From the IMG/VR virus record IMGVR_UViG_3300043449_000513, positions 1-31,024 of that record: DNA of 31,024 nucleotides; one strand, 5' to 3'. Positions 1 to 6,776 of the stretch are shown one piece after another. Origin of the DNA: a virus. The translations under genes and the position numbers were made by a program. Below the pieces are notes generated by a model, which was not told the DNA's origin, ran no database searches, and saw only the letters and a list, made by a program, of their open reading frames with translations. Positions within the stretch are counted from its first letter, which is position 1. Each line of letters begins with the position of its first letter.

Positions 1-194
1 ATTACCTCGTCGGGCAGATGAAGCCTTGCAGGGTAACGCTCCGAAGGATTTTAAACCTCGCTGAATTTGCACCGACATCAACGACACCGATAGCGAATGA
101 CCCATCCGCAAGGTACAATGGGCCTATCGACCCCGACCCAGCGGATCCCGACTACGAACCACCCATCAACCCTGAATTACCAACCCCCGGATAA
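1..194 (+). CDS. 3' end of tail protein (gene begins at 29119 if the genome is circular)
   Basis: An open frame enters at the window edge (codons from base 3) and stops at TAA 192-194. It encodes about 63 residues ending in a proline- and aspartate-rich tail (PDPADPDYEPP, then PTPG). The segment KPCRVTLRRIL looks like the final beta-strand region of the tail protein that starts at 29119, whose frame is conserved across the end-to-start junction (last base plus first two bases make AAT, Asn). The joined product would be 699 residues. The stop overlaps the tape-measure start by one base (TAATG), the usual coupling in this genome. Identity as the same gene is inferred from frame and context. Confidence 0.7.
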   Translation, partial: YLVGQMKPCRVTLRRILNLAEFAPTSTTPIANDPSARYNGPIDPDPADPDYEPPINPELPTPG

Positions 195-1843
195 TGGCAG
201 TAACTAAAGAAATCGTCCTCGAAGTAGGGCTTAAAGACTCAACCGCACAAGGCACGGAATCCGCAAAGAAACGGCTCCGTGATTTACAACGTGCGCTCGT
301 TGACCTTGCGGTTGCAGGGCAAGAGAACTCCGCAGAGTTTCGGAAGTTAGAGGCCGAGGCAGGGGAACTATCCGATACTATTGGCGATGTCGGGCAACGA
401 GTCAAAAACCTTGGCTCGGACACCAAAAACATTGAGGCATTCACGCAAGCGGTTCAAGGCGTTGCTGCTGGCTTTCAAATCGCTCAAGGTGCTGCTGCTT
501 TGTTTGGCGAGGAAAACGAGGACATCCAAAAGGCTATGTTGCAGGTCAATGCGACCATGGCTATTGCCAACGGAATCCAACAGGTAACGGTCCTCCTTCA
601 AAAGGAATCGGCTATCTCAATGACGGCCAACAGGATTGCAACGGCCCTCTACGATAAGACGCTCAAAGGAACCATCGTAAGCCTTCGCCTCTTTAGGACT
701 GCATTGATTTCAACGGGTATTGGTGCAGCGATTGTTGGTGTTGGATTGCTTGTTGAGAACTGGGAAAAACTTACAAAAGTCGTAAAGGATTTCTTGGGCA
801 TTGAAACTAAAGACCTCAAGGCCGTATCCGAATTAGCACAAAGGCAGGTTGAACTTGCAGAGGCAAGAGGCGAAAGCGAGGCAAAGGTTCAGAATCTCTT
901 GATGGCTGCTTACGATGCAAGGATTGCAGCAGCCGAGAAAGAAGAAGAGCGAGCGCAACTGATTCACGAGAAAGAGGTCGCAAGGCTGACTTATCAAACC
1001 AAACTGCGAACCGATGCGGTCGCTAAACAAAAAGAAAATACAGAAAAATTAAAAGAACTTGATAAAGATGCACTTAAAACCTCCGAGGAACTTCATTTAT
1101 CTAAGATTACGAATGAATCCGAACGAGAAAAAGAATTACTTACTCAAAAACTTGATGCACTTAAATTAGAAGAAGAGGAAGAAAGAAAAGCAATAATAAA
1201 ACAATTCACCAATGAAGAGCAACGAGAATATGCGTTATTAAAACTTAAAGAAAAATATATTGATTTAAATGTATTGCTTTCAGAAGAAAGTGCGAAAAAG
1301 CAAAAAGACATAAAATTACGAGAGAGAGATACCACCATCAACCTTGCGGGAGAAGCCTTTACGGGAGTACTCGCTTTAACTCAGGCTATGATGGGAACAA
1401 GCGAGGCCGATGCACGAAAAGCATTCAACCTAAACAAAGCAGCATCCATAGCAGACGCAACGGTCAACACCTTCCTTGCTGCGACACAGGCTCTGCGTGA
1501 CCCGAAATTGCCCACCGTAGCCAAAGCCTTTGCGGTTGGGGGTATCATTGCAAATGGTTTAGCACAAGTCCGTAAGATTGCTGCAACGCAATTTAAAGCA
1601 AGCGGAGGCGGAGGGTCTGCGCCTAATAATAGTTCGTTATCAGGGGGAAGTGGTGCAGGAGCAAGCGCAGCACCACCGCCCATCTTTGCGAACCCACAAA
1701 CGACCAACCTCGGCACGGGCGAACTCTCGGCAGGCCAAGGTCAAGGCTCATCGCCTATGCGAGCCTATGTGGTGGAGAGGGACATCACGCAAAGCACTCG
1801 CAGGGTTCGGAGGTTGGAGGAATTTGCAACTCTTGGAGCCTAA
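194..1843 (+). CDS. Tail length tape measure protein
   Basis: This 549-residue protein has the composition of a short siphovirus tape measure protein: alanine/glutamate/lysine-rich helices, an N-terminal coiled coil (about 20-85), a hydrophobic segment near residues 168-190 (TALISTGIGAAIVGVGLLV) and a long charged coiled coil at about 215-390. The C-terminal part is Gly/Ser-rich (SGGGGSAPNN and following). Tape measure proteins set tail length and are ejected with the DNA; at about 0.15 nm per residue this one suggests a tail near 80 nm (inference). It starts one base inside the previous stop. The stretch around 1026-1330 is markedly more AT-rich than its flanks. The family call rests on composition, length and position after tail-tip genes. 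Confidence 0.75.
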   Translation: MAVTKEIVLEVGLKDSTAQGTESAKKRLRDLQRALVDLAVAGQENSAEFRKLEAEAGELSDTIGDVGQRVKNLGSDTKNIEAFTQAVQGVAAGFQIAQGAAALFGEENEDIQKAMLQVNATMAIANGIQQVTVLLQKESAISMTANRIATALYDKTLKGTIVSLRLFRTALISTGIGAAIVGVGLLVENWEKLTKVVKDFLGIETKDLKAVSELAQRQVELAEARGESEAKVQNLLMAAYDARIAAAEKEEERAQLIHEKEVARLTYQTKLRTDAVAKQKENTEKLKELDKDALKTSEELHLSKITNESEREKELLTQKLDALKLEEEEERKAIIKQFTNEEQREYALLKLKEKYIDLNVLLSEESAKKQKDIKLRERDTTINLAGEAFTGVLALTQAMMGTSEADARKAFNLNKAASIADATVNTFLAATQALRDPKLPTVAKAFAVGGIIANGLAQVRKIAATQFKASGGGGSAPNNSSLSGGSGAGASAAPPPIFANPQTTNLGTGELSAGQGQGSSPMRAYVVERDITQSTRRVRRLEEFATLGA

Positions 1844-1853
1844 CCACATTTAC
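1823..1853 (+). promoter_or_regulatory. Candidate late promoter, TTG-N18-CACATTTAC
   Basis: TTG at 1824-1826 is followed after exactly 18 bases by CACATTTAC at 1845-1853, four bases before the protease ATG at 1858. The same TTG-N18-NACATTTAC arrangement occurs before 5827 and 10183. It resembles the Bacteroidota TTG/TAnnTTTG promoter with an altered -7 element. If it is a promoter, the mRNA would start at or very near the ATG. A translational role for ACATTTAC is the alternative. Confidence 0.45.
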
Positions 1854-1857
1854 CTGC

Positions 1858-2451
1858 ATGGAACTACCCATTTACAGGATGACCGTGGACGAGGTGGATG
1901 AAGGGGTCCAATTCGTGGCTTTGACCGATATGCCAGCGATTGAACGGCCATTCCAAGCCTTCGCAAAGACACCACAAAAGTTCACCGAAACAGGCGAACG
2001 CAGGGTCCTGACTGGCCCTCTCATGCTTGCAGACACGCCCATCTTTAGGAAGGACGAAACCTACGGGGAATACTACGTCATATTCGACAAAGCCACCATC
2101 CGCAAGATAGTCCAAAAGTATTTCAAGCAAGGCAACCAGCACAACGTCAACGCTTACCACAACGCTGAACTGGATGGCGTGTTTATGTTCGAGAGTTACA
2201 TCACCGACTCCGAGCGTGGCATCATGCCTCCCAAGGGCTACGAGGACACCCCCGACGGCTCTTGGTTCGGTTCCTTCAAGGTTGAGAACGACGAGGTGTG
2301 GGACAACCGCAATCTATTCCGGGGTTTCTCCGTTGAAGGGCTGTTCGGGATGGACAAGACCGAATCCGAACTGGAGGTCGCACTCGCTGGCCTTGCTGAC
2401 GAATTAACCGCTTTTTTGCAACAATTAACCCCCACCTACAAATCCCACTAA
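1858..2451 (+). CDS. XkdF-like putative prohead maturation protease
   Basis: This 197-residue protein resembles the PBSX XkdF family of putative phage serine proteases. It has the N-terminal EGVQFVALTDMPAIER segment, a histidine-bearing stretch HNVNAYHN (95-102), the FESYITDSERG strand (111-121) and the hallmark end WFGSFKVENDEVW...FRGFSVEG (136-161), where Ser158 is a plausible nucleophile. It should trim scaffold and capsid proteins during head maturation. It lies directly upstream of the scaffold-like and major capsid genes, the usual order for such a protease. It is separated from the tape measure by 14 bases carrying an ACATTTAC box. The catalytic triad cannot be fixed from sequence alone. 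Confidence 0.7.
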   Translation: MELPIYRMTVDEVDEGVQFVALTDMPAIERPFQAFAKTPQKFTETGERRVLTGPLMLADTPIFRKDETYGEYYVIFDKATIRKIVQKYFKQGNQHNVNAYHNAELDGVFMFESYITDSERGIMPPKGYEDTPDGSWFGSFKVENDEVWDNRNLFRGFSVEGLFGMDKTESELEVALAGLADELTAFLQQLTPTYKSH

Positions 2452-2453
2452 CT

Positions 2454-3086
2454 ATGAACCTGAAAAACGCAATCGAATCCCTGCGGACTGAACTCCGCAA
2501 ATTCAGCACCCAAAAGCAGTCCTTCGCTGACTACAAGTTGACCGATGGCACGGTTGTCCGTGTTGACGGGGACCTCGTTGCCGGAACTGCCGTTTACGTC
2601 GTTGCCGAGGACGGCACTCTCCCTGCCCCCGATGGCGAGCATGTTGTCGAAGGCGTTGGCACGATCAAGACCGAAGGAGGCAAAATCGTCGAGGTCATCG
2701 CTGCCGAAGTCGCAACCCCCGAAATCGAAGCCTTGCCCGTTGCTGCTGAAATCACCCCCGAAGTGGCCGTTGAGGTTACCGAAGAAATCAAAGAAGCCTA
2801 TCCTGCAATGACCCCCGAAGTTGTTGAGGCCATCGTTGCCAAGCACCTCGGAGCCATCATGGAAGAACTCAAGGCTGCCTATGCCGAGATGGGAAAGATG
2901 AAGGAGAAGATGTCCGCATTCGCATCGCAGGTCGAAACCATGGCCGACATCGTCGAGAAGGTTTCCGAACTCCCAACCGAAGCCCCCAAGGCAAGCGGTT
3001 CCGCAATCGTTGAGCAACGCAAGGCTCAGGCATCGCAGAACTTCAATGCACTCGCACAAGCACTTCAATCACTCAAAAAAAACTAA
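2454..3086 (+). CDS. Putative capsid scaffold protein
   Basis: This 210-residue acidic protein sits between the protease and the major capsid protein. It begins with a short helical segment (MNLKNAIESLRTELRKF), then a small beta domain containing TDGTVVRVDGDLVAGTAVYVV and AEDGTLPAPDGEH (about 29-70), then an Ala/Glu/Val/Pro-rich linker. A coiled coil at about 125-175 (EELKAAYAEMGKMKEKM) and a basic C terminus (LAQALQSLKKN) follow. An acidic coiled-coil body with a basic tail placed just before the capsid gene is typical of phage scaffold proteins, which the neighbouring protease would remove. The start lies two bases after the protease stop. Function is inferred from position and composition. 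Confidence 0.6.
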   Translation: MNLKNAIESLRTELRKFSTQKQSFADYKLTDGTVVRVDGDLVAGTAVYVVAEDGTLPAPDGEHVVEGVGTIKTEGGKIVEVIAAEVATPEIEALPVAAEITPEVAVEVTEEIKEAYPAMTPEVVEAIVAKHLGAIMEELKAAYAEMGKMKEKMSAFASQVETMADIVEKVSELPTEAPKASGSAIVEQRKAQASQNFNALAQALQSLKKN

Positions 3087-3107
3087 CCCCCTAAACCCCC
3101 ACTAACC

Positions 3108-4043
3108 ATGGCATTTACTTTCACCAACCTTAGTTCGTATACCGACCAAGAGCGGTTACCACTAATCACCAAAGCGGTATTTTCCGCTCGGTCAGCATCT
3201 TTGTTCACCAAGCAGGTGGGCATCAAGTTCGCTGCAAACCTCAACCTCATGGACACCGATGCGGTGTTGCAAGGTGGAGACGCTTGCGGATACACAACTT
3301 CTGGAACAACCACAATCAGCGCAAGGGTTTTGACCGTTGGCCGCATGAAAGTGATGGAAACTTTGTGTCCTCGCTCCTTGGAGCAGTATTGGACGCAGAC
3401 CCAGTTGACTGCTGGTTCAATGTACGATGGCATTCCTTTCGAGCAGGCGTTTGCCGAGCAGAAGGCTCTTCGCATTGCTGAGGCTTTGGAAACTGCAATT
3501 TGGCAGGGTAACGCTTACTTCAGCGGTATGCTTCAAATTTTGAACGCTGCTTCAGGTTCAACTATCAGCGGTAACACAGGTGCGGTTTCTGCATCCGTTG
3601 GTATCACCGCAAGCAATGTGATTTCCATCTTTGACGGAATCTACAACCAAATCCCACAGGCCATCCTGACCAAGAACGACCTCGTAATCTTCTGCGGTTG
3701 GAATAACTACCGCACCTTGGTTCAAGCCTTTAAGCAAGGAACGAATACAGGTGGTTTGGCAGTATTGTACAACCAAGTTGACCTTGCGAGCCTTGCCAAT
3801 GGTGAGTTCGTTTATCCCGGCACAAACGTCCGTGTCATTGCGGTTCCCGGATTGACTGGAACAAACCGAATCGTTGCATCTTACCTCGGTAACTTCCATT
3901 TAGGGACCGATTTGCTGTCCGACGAAGAGCAGTTTTCCATCTTTTATTCGAGGGACAACGACGAAGTACGGAGTATCGCAGCCTTCAAATGCGGGGTGCA
4001 ACTGGCGTGGCCAGACTTGGTTGTTGACTTCCGCTTGACCTAA
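3108..4043 (+). CDS. Major capsid protein
   Basis: The 311-residue product is the best major capsid candidate. It follows protease and scaffold genes, has no membrane or enzyme motifs, and shows mixed alpha/beta content typical of HK97-fold subunits, with a long helical stretch near EQAFAEQKALRIAEALETAIWQ split here as EQAFAEQKAL and RIAEALETAI. It has strongly biased codons and ends with a canonical terminator, both expected for a highly expressed gene. The leader before ATG is CTAAACCCCCACTAACC, with no Shine-Dalgarno element. Position, size and the strong terminator make the assignment solid even without a search. Confidence 0.85.
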   Translation: MAFTFTNLSSYTDQERLPLITKAVFSARSASLFTKQVGIKFAANLNLMDTDAVLQGGDACGYTTSGTTTISARVLTVGRMKVMETLCPRSLEQYWTQTQLTAGSMYDGIPFEQAFAEQKALRIAEALETAIWQGNAYFSGMLQILNAASGSTISGNTGAVSASVGITASNVISIFDGIYNQIPQAILTKNDLVIFCGWNNYRTLVQAFKQGTNTGGLAVLYNQVDLASLANGEFVYPGTNVRVIAVPGLTGTNRIVASYLGNFHLGTDLLSDEEQFSIFYSRDNDEVRSIAAFKCGVQLAWPDLVVDFRLT

Positions 4044-4051
4044 TGTGTAGG

Positions 4052-4079
4052 GGGGAGGGAAACCTCCCCTCGCTTTTTT
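4052..4079 (+). terminator. Rho-independent terminator after the capsid gene
   Basis: GGGGAGG (4052-4058) pairs perfectly with CCTCCCC (4063-4069) around a GAAA tetraloop, followed by a six-T tract at 4074-4079. It would end the capsid transcript and permit separate control of the tail genes. Confidence 0.85.
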
Positions 4080-4111
4080 GTTCTCTTGAAACTTAAACCC
4101 CAAATACACAT

Positions 4112-4642
4112 ATGTCCTGCGCACTAACAACTGGTTACACACTCGGCTGCCGTGATTCAGTCGGTGGCATCAAAGCAATTTACGTCCAAAACTGGATTTC
4201 TACCGGGTCCTGTAACGTTAACCTTTCAGGTGCGGTTACGGGGTTCACCGGATACAATGCAAGCGGTTTTTTTGAATACGACTTGACTAAGGCAACTTCG
4301 TCGATGACGGAAACGCTGAACGCAAGCATGGAGAATGGCACAATCTTCTACTCACCGGAGGTTACATTCACCATCAACAAAATGCAAGTTGCAGTCCGCA
4401 ACGAACTCCGTTTGCTCGCTCGTAGTAAAGTCATCGTCATCGTTCAAGACAACAACAGTCGTTACTGGTTGCTGGGTGCTATAAATGGCCTTGAGGCAAC
4501 CGCTGGAACCGCTGGAAGTGGTACTGCATTCGGCGACCGAAATGGCTACGAAATAACGCTTTCCGGGATGGAGCCTGACCCGATGTTCCTAATCGCATCA
4601 ACAGTCTTTACACCATCGACTACGCAGATACTCGGTTCGTAG
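4112..4642 (+). CDS. Putative major tail (tube) protein
   Basis: This 176-residue protein starts MSCALTTGYTLGC and contains SSMTETLNASMENGT, VTFTINKM, NELRLLARS and the strand-rich segment SRYWLLGAINGLEAT, then GYEITLSGMEPDPM. Predicted all-beta content, size and position between two strong terminators fit a tail tube subunit made in many copies. Similar proteins in Bacteroidota phages are, as I recall, often left as hypothetical structural proteins, so the tube role is an inference. The leader is CTTAAACCCCAAATACACAT-ATG. No catalytic motif was seen. Confidence 0.55.
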   Translation: MSCALTTGYTLGCRDSVGGIKAIYVQNWISTGSCNVNLSGAVTGFTGYNASGFFEYDLTKATSSMTETLNASMENGTIFYSPEVTFTINKMQVAVRNELRLLARSKVIVIVQDNNSRYWLLGAINGLEATAGTAGSGTAFGDRNGYEITLSGMEPDPMFLIASTVFTPSTTQILGS

Positions 4643-4680
4643 TATCTTCGCATCAGGTTTTCATCACTGAGGTTTGGGAG

Positions 4681-4713
4681 GGGCAGTCAGCAATGGCTGC
4701 CCTTCTTATTTTT
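4681..4713 (+). terminator. Rho-independent terminator after the putative tail tube gene
   Basis: GGGCAGTC (4681-4688) pairs with GGCTGCCC (4695-4702) with one G-U pair and a six-base loop, followed by the T-rich tract TTCTTATTTTT. The stem contains the ATG at 4693, which argues against using that ATG as the start of the next gene. Confidence 0.75.
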
Positions 4714-4719
4714 ACGGCT

Positions 4720-5796
4720 ATGAAGATTTGCATTGTTTACAACGCCCATCCAACCGGGTGCAGTTTCTACCGCCTCGAAATGCCGAACGCATATTTGGGC
4801 GACAACTACCCGGAGTTTGATTACGTCTGCGTGGAGAACATCACGACCATCAGCGACGAGGGATTGAAGTCGATTGACCTGTTCCTGTTCAGCAGGCTTT
4901 GGTGTCAGGGAACCATGGAGCAAGTTGAAAACGTCTACAAAGCCCTGACCCAATACGGGGCGAAAATCATCCTTGACTTGGACGACTACTGGGTCCTTGA
5001 ATCGGGCCACATCATGTACCGCCACTACCACGAAACCAAACTCGCAGAGGTCATCCGTAAGCACATCAAATTAGCCGATTGGGTTACCTGTACCACCGAG
5101 CATCTTGCCTCTCGCATACGGCCTCTAAATGCGAATGTGAGCATTCTGCAGAACGAACCCTACGAAGCCTATCAGCAGTTCATCCCCAACCCCGAAGAAG
5201 AACCCGACAAGCACCTCGTCAAGTTCGGTTGGTTCGGTGGTGCGCAGCATGGCGAGGACATGGAACTGCTCCGGGAAGGGATGCAGAAGTTACGCTGGGA
5301 TGCAAATCTTGACGGCAAGTACCGCATCTATCTTGGAGGGTGGAACGACAACAACCCCGTTTACGAGGGCTACGAGAAAATCATAAGCGACCAAGGCAAC
5401 AACCCGAACTACGGGAGGATTCAGGCTGCTGACATCTACTCCTACGTCGGGGGCTACAACTTCGTGAACGTAACCCTTGCACCTTTGCGAGATACCAAGT
5501 TTAACAAACTCAAGTCCGAGTTGAAGGTCGTAGAGGCAGGGTGGATGAATAAGGCAATTATCGCATCCGAAACCATCCCCTACACCGACGTAATCCGGCA
5601 CGGAGAGAACGGGTTCTTGGTTTCTTACAACAAGCCGAAAGATTGGTACAAGTACATCAAGCAGTTGATTCTTGACCCCGACCTTCGCAAAGGCTTGGCT
5701 GACAACCTCACGAGGGACATCAAGAAGCGGTTCAACGTGGCCGAAACCGCCAAGAAGCGGGCCGAACTATACAGGCAGATTGGGCGCAAATTGTGA
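4720..5796 (+). CDS. GT-B glycosyltransferase (group 1/GT4-like)
   Basis: The start is placed at ATG 4720 (MKICIVYNAHPTG) rather than 4693, because 4693 lies inside a terminator stem and adds only nine unlikely residues. The 358-residue product has the GT-B layout: an N-terminal MKICIVYN strand, a domain with IILDLDDYW, then FGWFGGAQHGEDMELL. The C-terminal donor site is KLKSELKVVEAG (E267, E272) with IIASETIPYTDVI and HGENGFLV. It would transfer an activated sugar, perhaps to a virion protein, to phage DNA or to host surface glycan; the acceptor cannot be told. It sits alone among structural genes, separate from the cluster at 24775-26506. Confidence 0.75.
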   Translation: MKICIVYNAHPTGCSFYRLEMPNAYLGDNYPEFDYVCVENITTISDEGLKSIDLFLFSRLWCQGTMEQVENVYKALTQYGAKIILDLDDYWVLESGHIMYRHYHETKLAEVIRKHIKLADWVTCTTEHLASRIRPLNANVSILQNEPYEAYQQFIPNPEEEPDKHLVKFGWFGGAQHGEDMELLREGMQKLRWDANLDGKYRIYLGGWNDNNPVYEGYEKIISDQGNNPNYGRIQAADIYSYVGGYNFVNVTLAPLRDTKFNKLKSELKVVEAGWMNKAIIASETIPYTDVIRHGENGFLVSYNKPKDWYKYIKQLILDPDLRKGLADNLTRDIKKRFNVAETAKKRAELYRQIGRKL

Positions 5797-5820
5797 AATT
5801 CGGGGGCATCGCACATTTAC
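5791..5820 (+). promoter_or_regulatory. Candidate late promoter, TTG-N18-CACATTTAC
   Basis: TTG at 5791-5793, the last sense codon of the glycosyltransferase, is followed after 18 bases by CACATTTAC at 5812-5820, six bases before ATG 5827. Spacing and box match the elements at 1823 and 10136. Confidence 0.45.
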
Positions 5821-5826
5821 AAGCAG

Positions 5827-6216
5827 ATGCTTTACCTGAACCCTGACACGACCAACACGATAACGGTTACTTGGACCGAGCGTTCCAGCACGGGGGACCG
5901 CTACATCCTTCGCCTTACAAGCATCGCCAAGAACACCACGACCGATTTCACCCTGCTGAAATCCGCAAACCTGTCATCTTATACCAACCGCTATGACCAA
6001 TTTCAGATTGCCGTGGGGTCGCTTGAAACAGGCTCGTATCGTTACGAAGTTTACGATACCAATAGCACGGTTGCCGCTGCTTTGGCGGTCGTTGAAACGG
6101 GCTTGGCTTTTGTACAAACCGCAACGATAGGCTTCAACACCTACTCCAATTCAATCACTTACAACGTCTATGCCGGGGGCATATTCGACCCAACTTTTGA
6201 CCAAACCTTTAACTAA
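5827..6216 (+). CDS. Conserved-looking virion-region protein, unknown function
   Basis: This is a 129-residue, strand-rich protein beginning MLYLNPDTTNTITVTWTE and containing RYILRLTS, SLETGSYRYEVYD and NVYAGGIFDPTFDQTFN. It looks like a small immunoglobulin-like or beta-sandwich virion protein, a type found in structural modules of Bacteroidota phages; I do not recognise a defined function. Its stop overlaps the next ATG by one base (TAATG), so the two are probably translated together. A candidate promoter motif precedes it, and the glycosyltransferase upstream is separated by 30 bases. Confidence 0.65.
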   Translation: MLYLNPDTTNTITVTWTERSSTGDRYILRLTSIAKNTTTDFTLLKSANLSSYTNRYDQFQIAVGSLETGSYRYEVYDTNSTVAAALAVVETGLAFVQTATIGFNTYSNSITYNVYAGGIFDPTFDQTFN

Positions 6217-6776
6217 TGAGCGTACAAACAAGAGCGCAACTTCAAGCGAGTTCTGCGACCATTGCCAACGAAACCGCTGCTGGAGCAAACACCGCTGCAC
6301 GAGTGGGTGGTCTATTTGACGACCTTGCCGATACTGCAACCCTGAACAGGGAACGGGGTTTTGGCTCTTTGAGCGTTGCATCCAACACGAATTTCACCCC
6401 GACATCAAACCAAGCCGTCAAGTTGACGATTGCGATGGATGAAGGGATTTTGTCAACCTACAACTTCACGATTAACAAAACCACCTGCGTTATCACTTAT
6501 ACAGGCATCGCTGGGGCTGCGTTGAAAGTATCGGCTAACCTAACTTTTTCAGCAAGCAACCAAAGAGAGTTTGACTGGTACATTGCTAAGGGAGGAAACA
6601 CGATTGCCTCCAGCAAGGCAGGCATTACGATGAGCCACGACAACGGCCACGCAATTTATTTCGAAGCCTACCTCACGGCTGCGGTCAACGATGAATTCAC
6701 CATCATGGTCAACTCCAAGAACTCTTCCGAAGCCATCACGATTCAGTCCCTCAACTTTACTGCTACAACGCTATGA
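6216..6776 (+). CDS. Putative virion accessory or fibre-like protein
   Basis: The 186-residue product has an N-terminal helical segment (SVQTRAQLQASSATIANETA, about 2-21) of the kind that attaches or trimerises tail and head fibres. A C-terminal beta-rich domain follows (FTPTSNQAVKL, ITMSHDNGHAIYFEAYL, EFTIMVNSKNSSEA), resembling jelly-roll or C1q/TNF-like tips of phage accessory proteins. This suggests a surface-exposed decoration, baseplate or fibre protein. It starts one base inside the previous stop and overlaps the portal start by four bases (ATGA). The fold is inferred from strand pattern only. Confidence 0.55.
   Translation: MSVQTRAQLQASSATIANETAAGANTAARVGGLFDDLADTATLNRERGFGSLSVASNTNFTPTSNQAVKLTIAMDEGILSTYNFTINKTTCVITYTGIAGAALKVSANLTFSASNQREFDWYIAKGGNTIASSKAGITMSHDNGHAIYFEAYLTAAVNDEFTIMVNSKNSSEAITIQSLNFTATTL

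Noticed and set aside
2448-3068. 206-codon minus-strand frame opposite the scaffold gene
   Set aside because: It mirrors the codon pattern of the scaffold gene, has low-complexity composition and no start context.
4693-4719. ATG 4693 as the glycosyltransferase start
   Set aside because: It lies in the stem of a terminator. The protein family begins with MKI...YN, supplied by ATG 4720.
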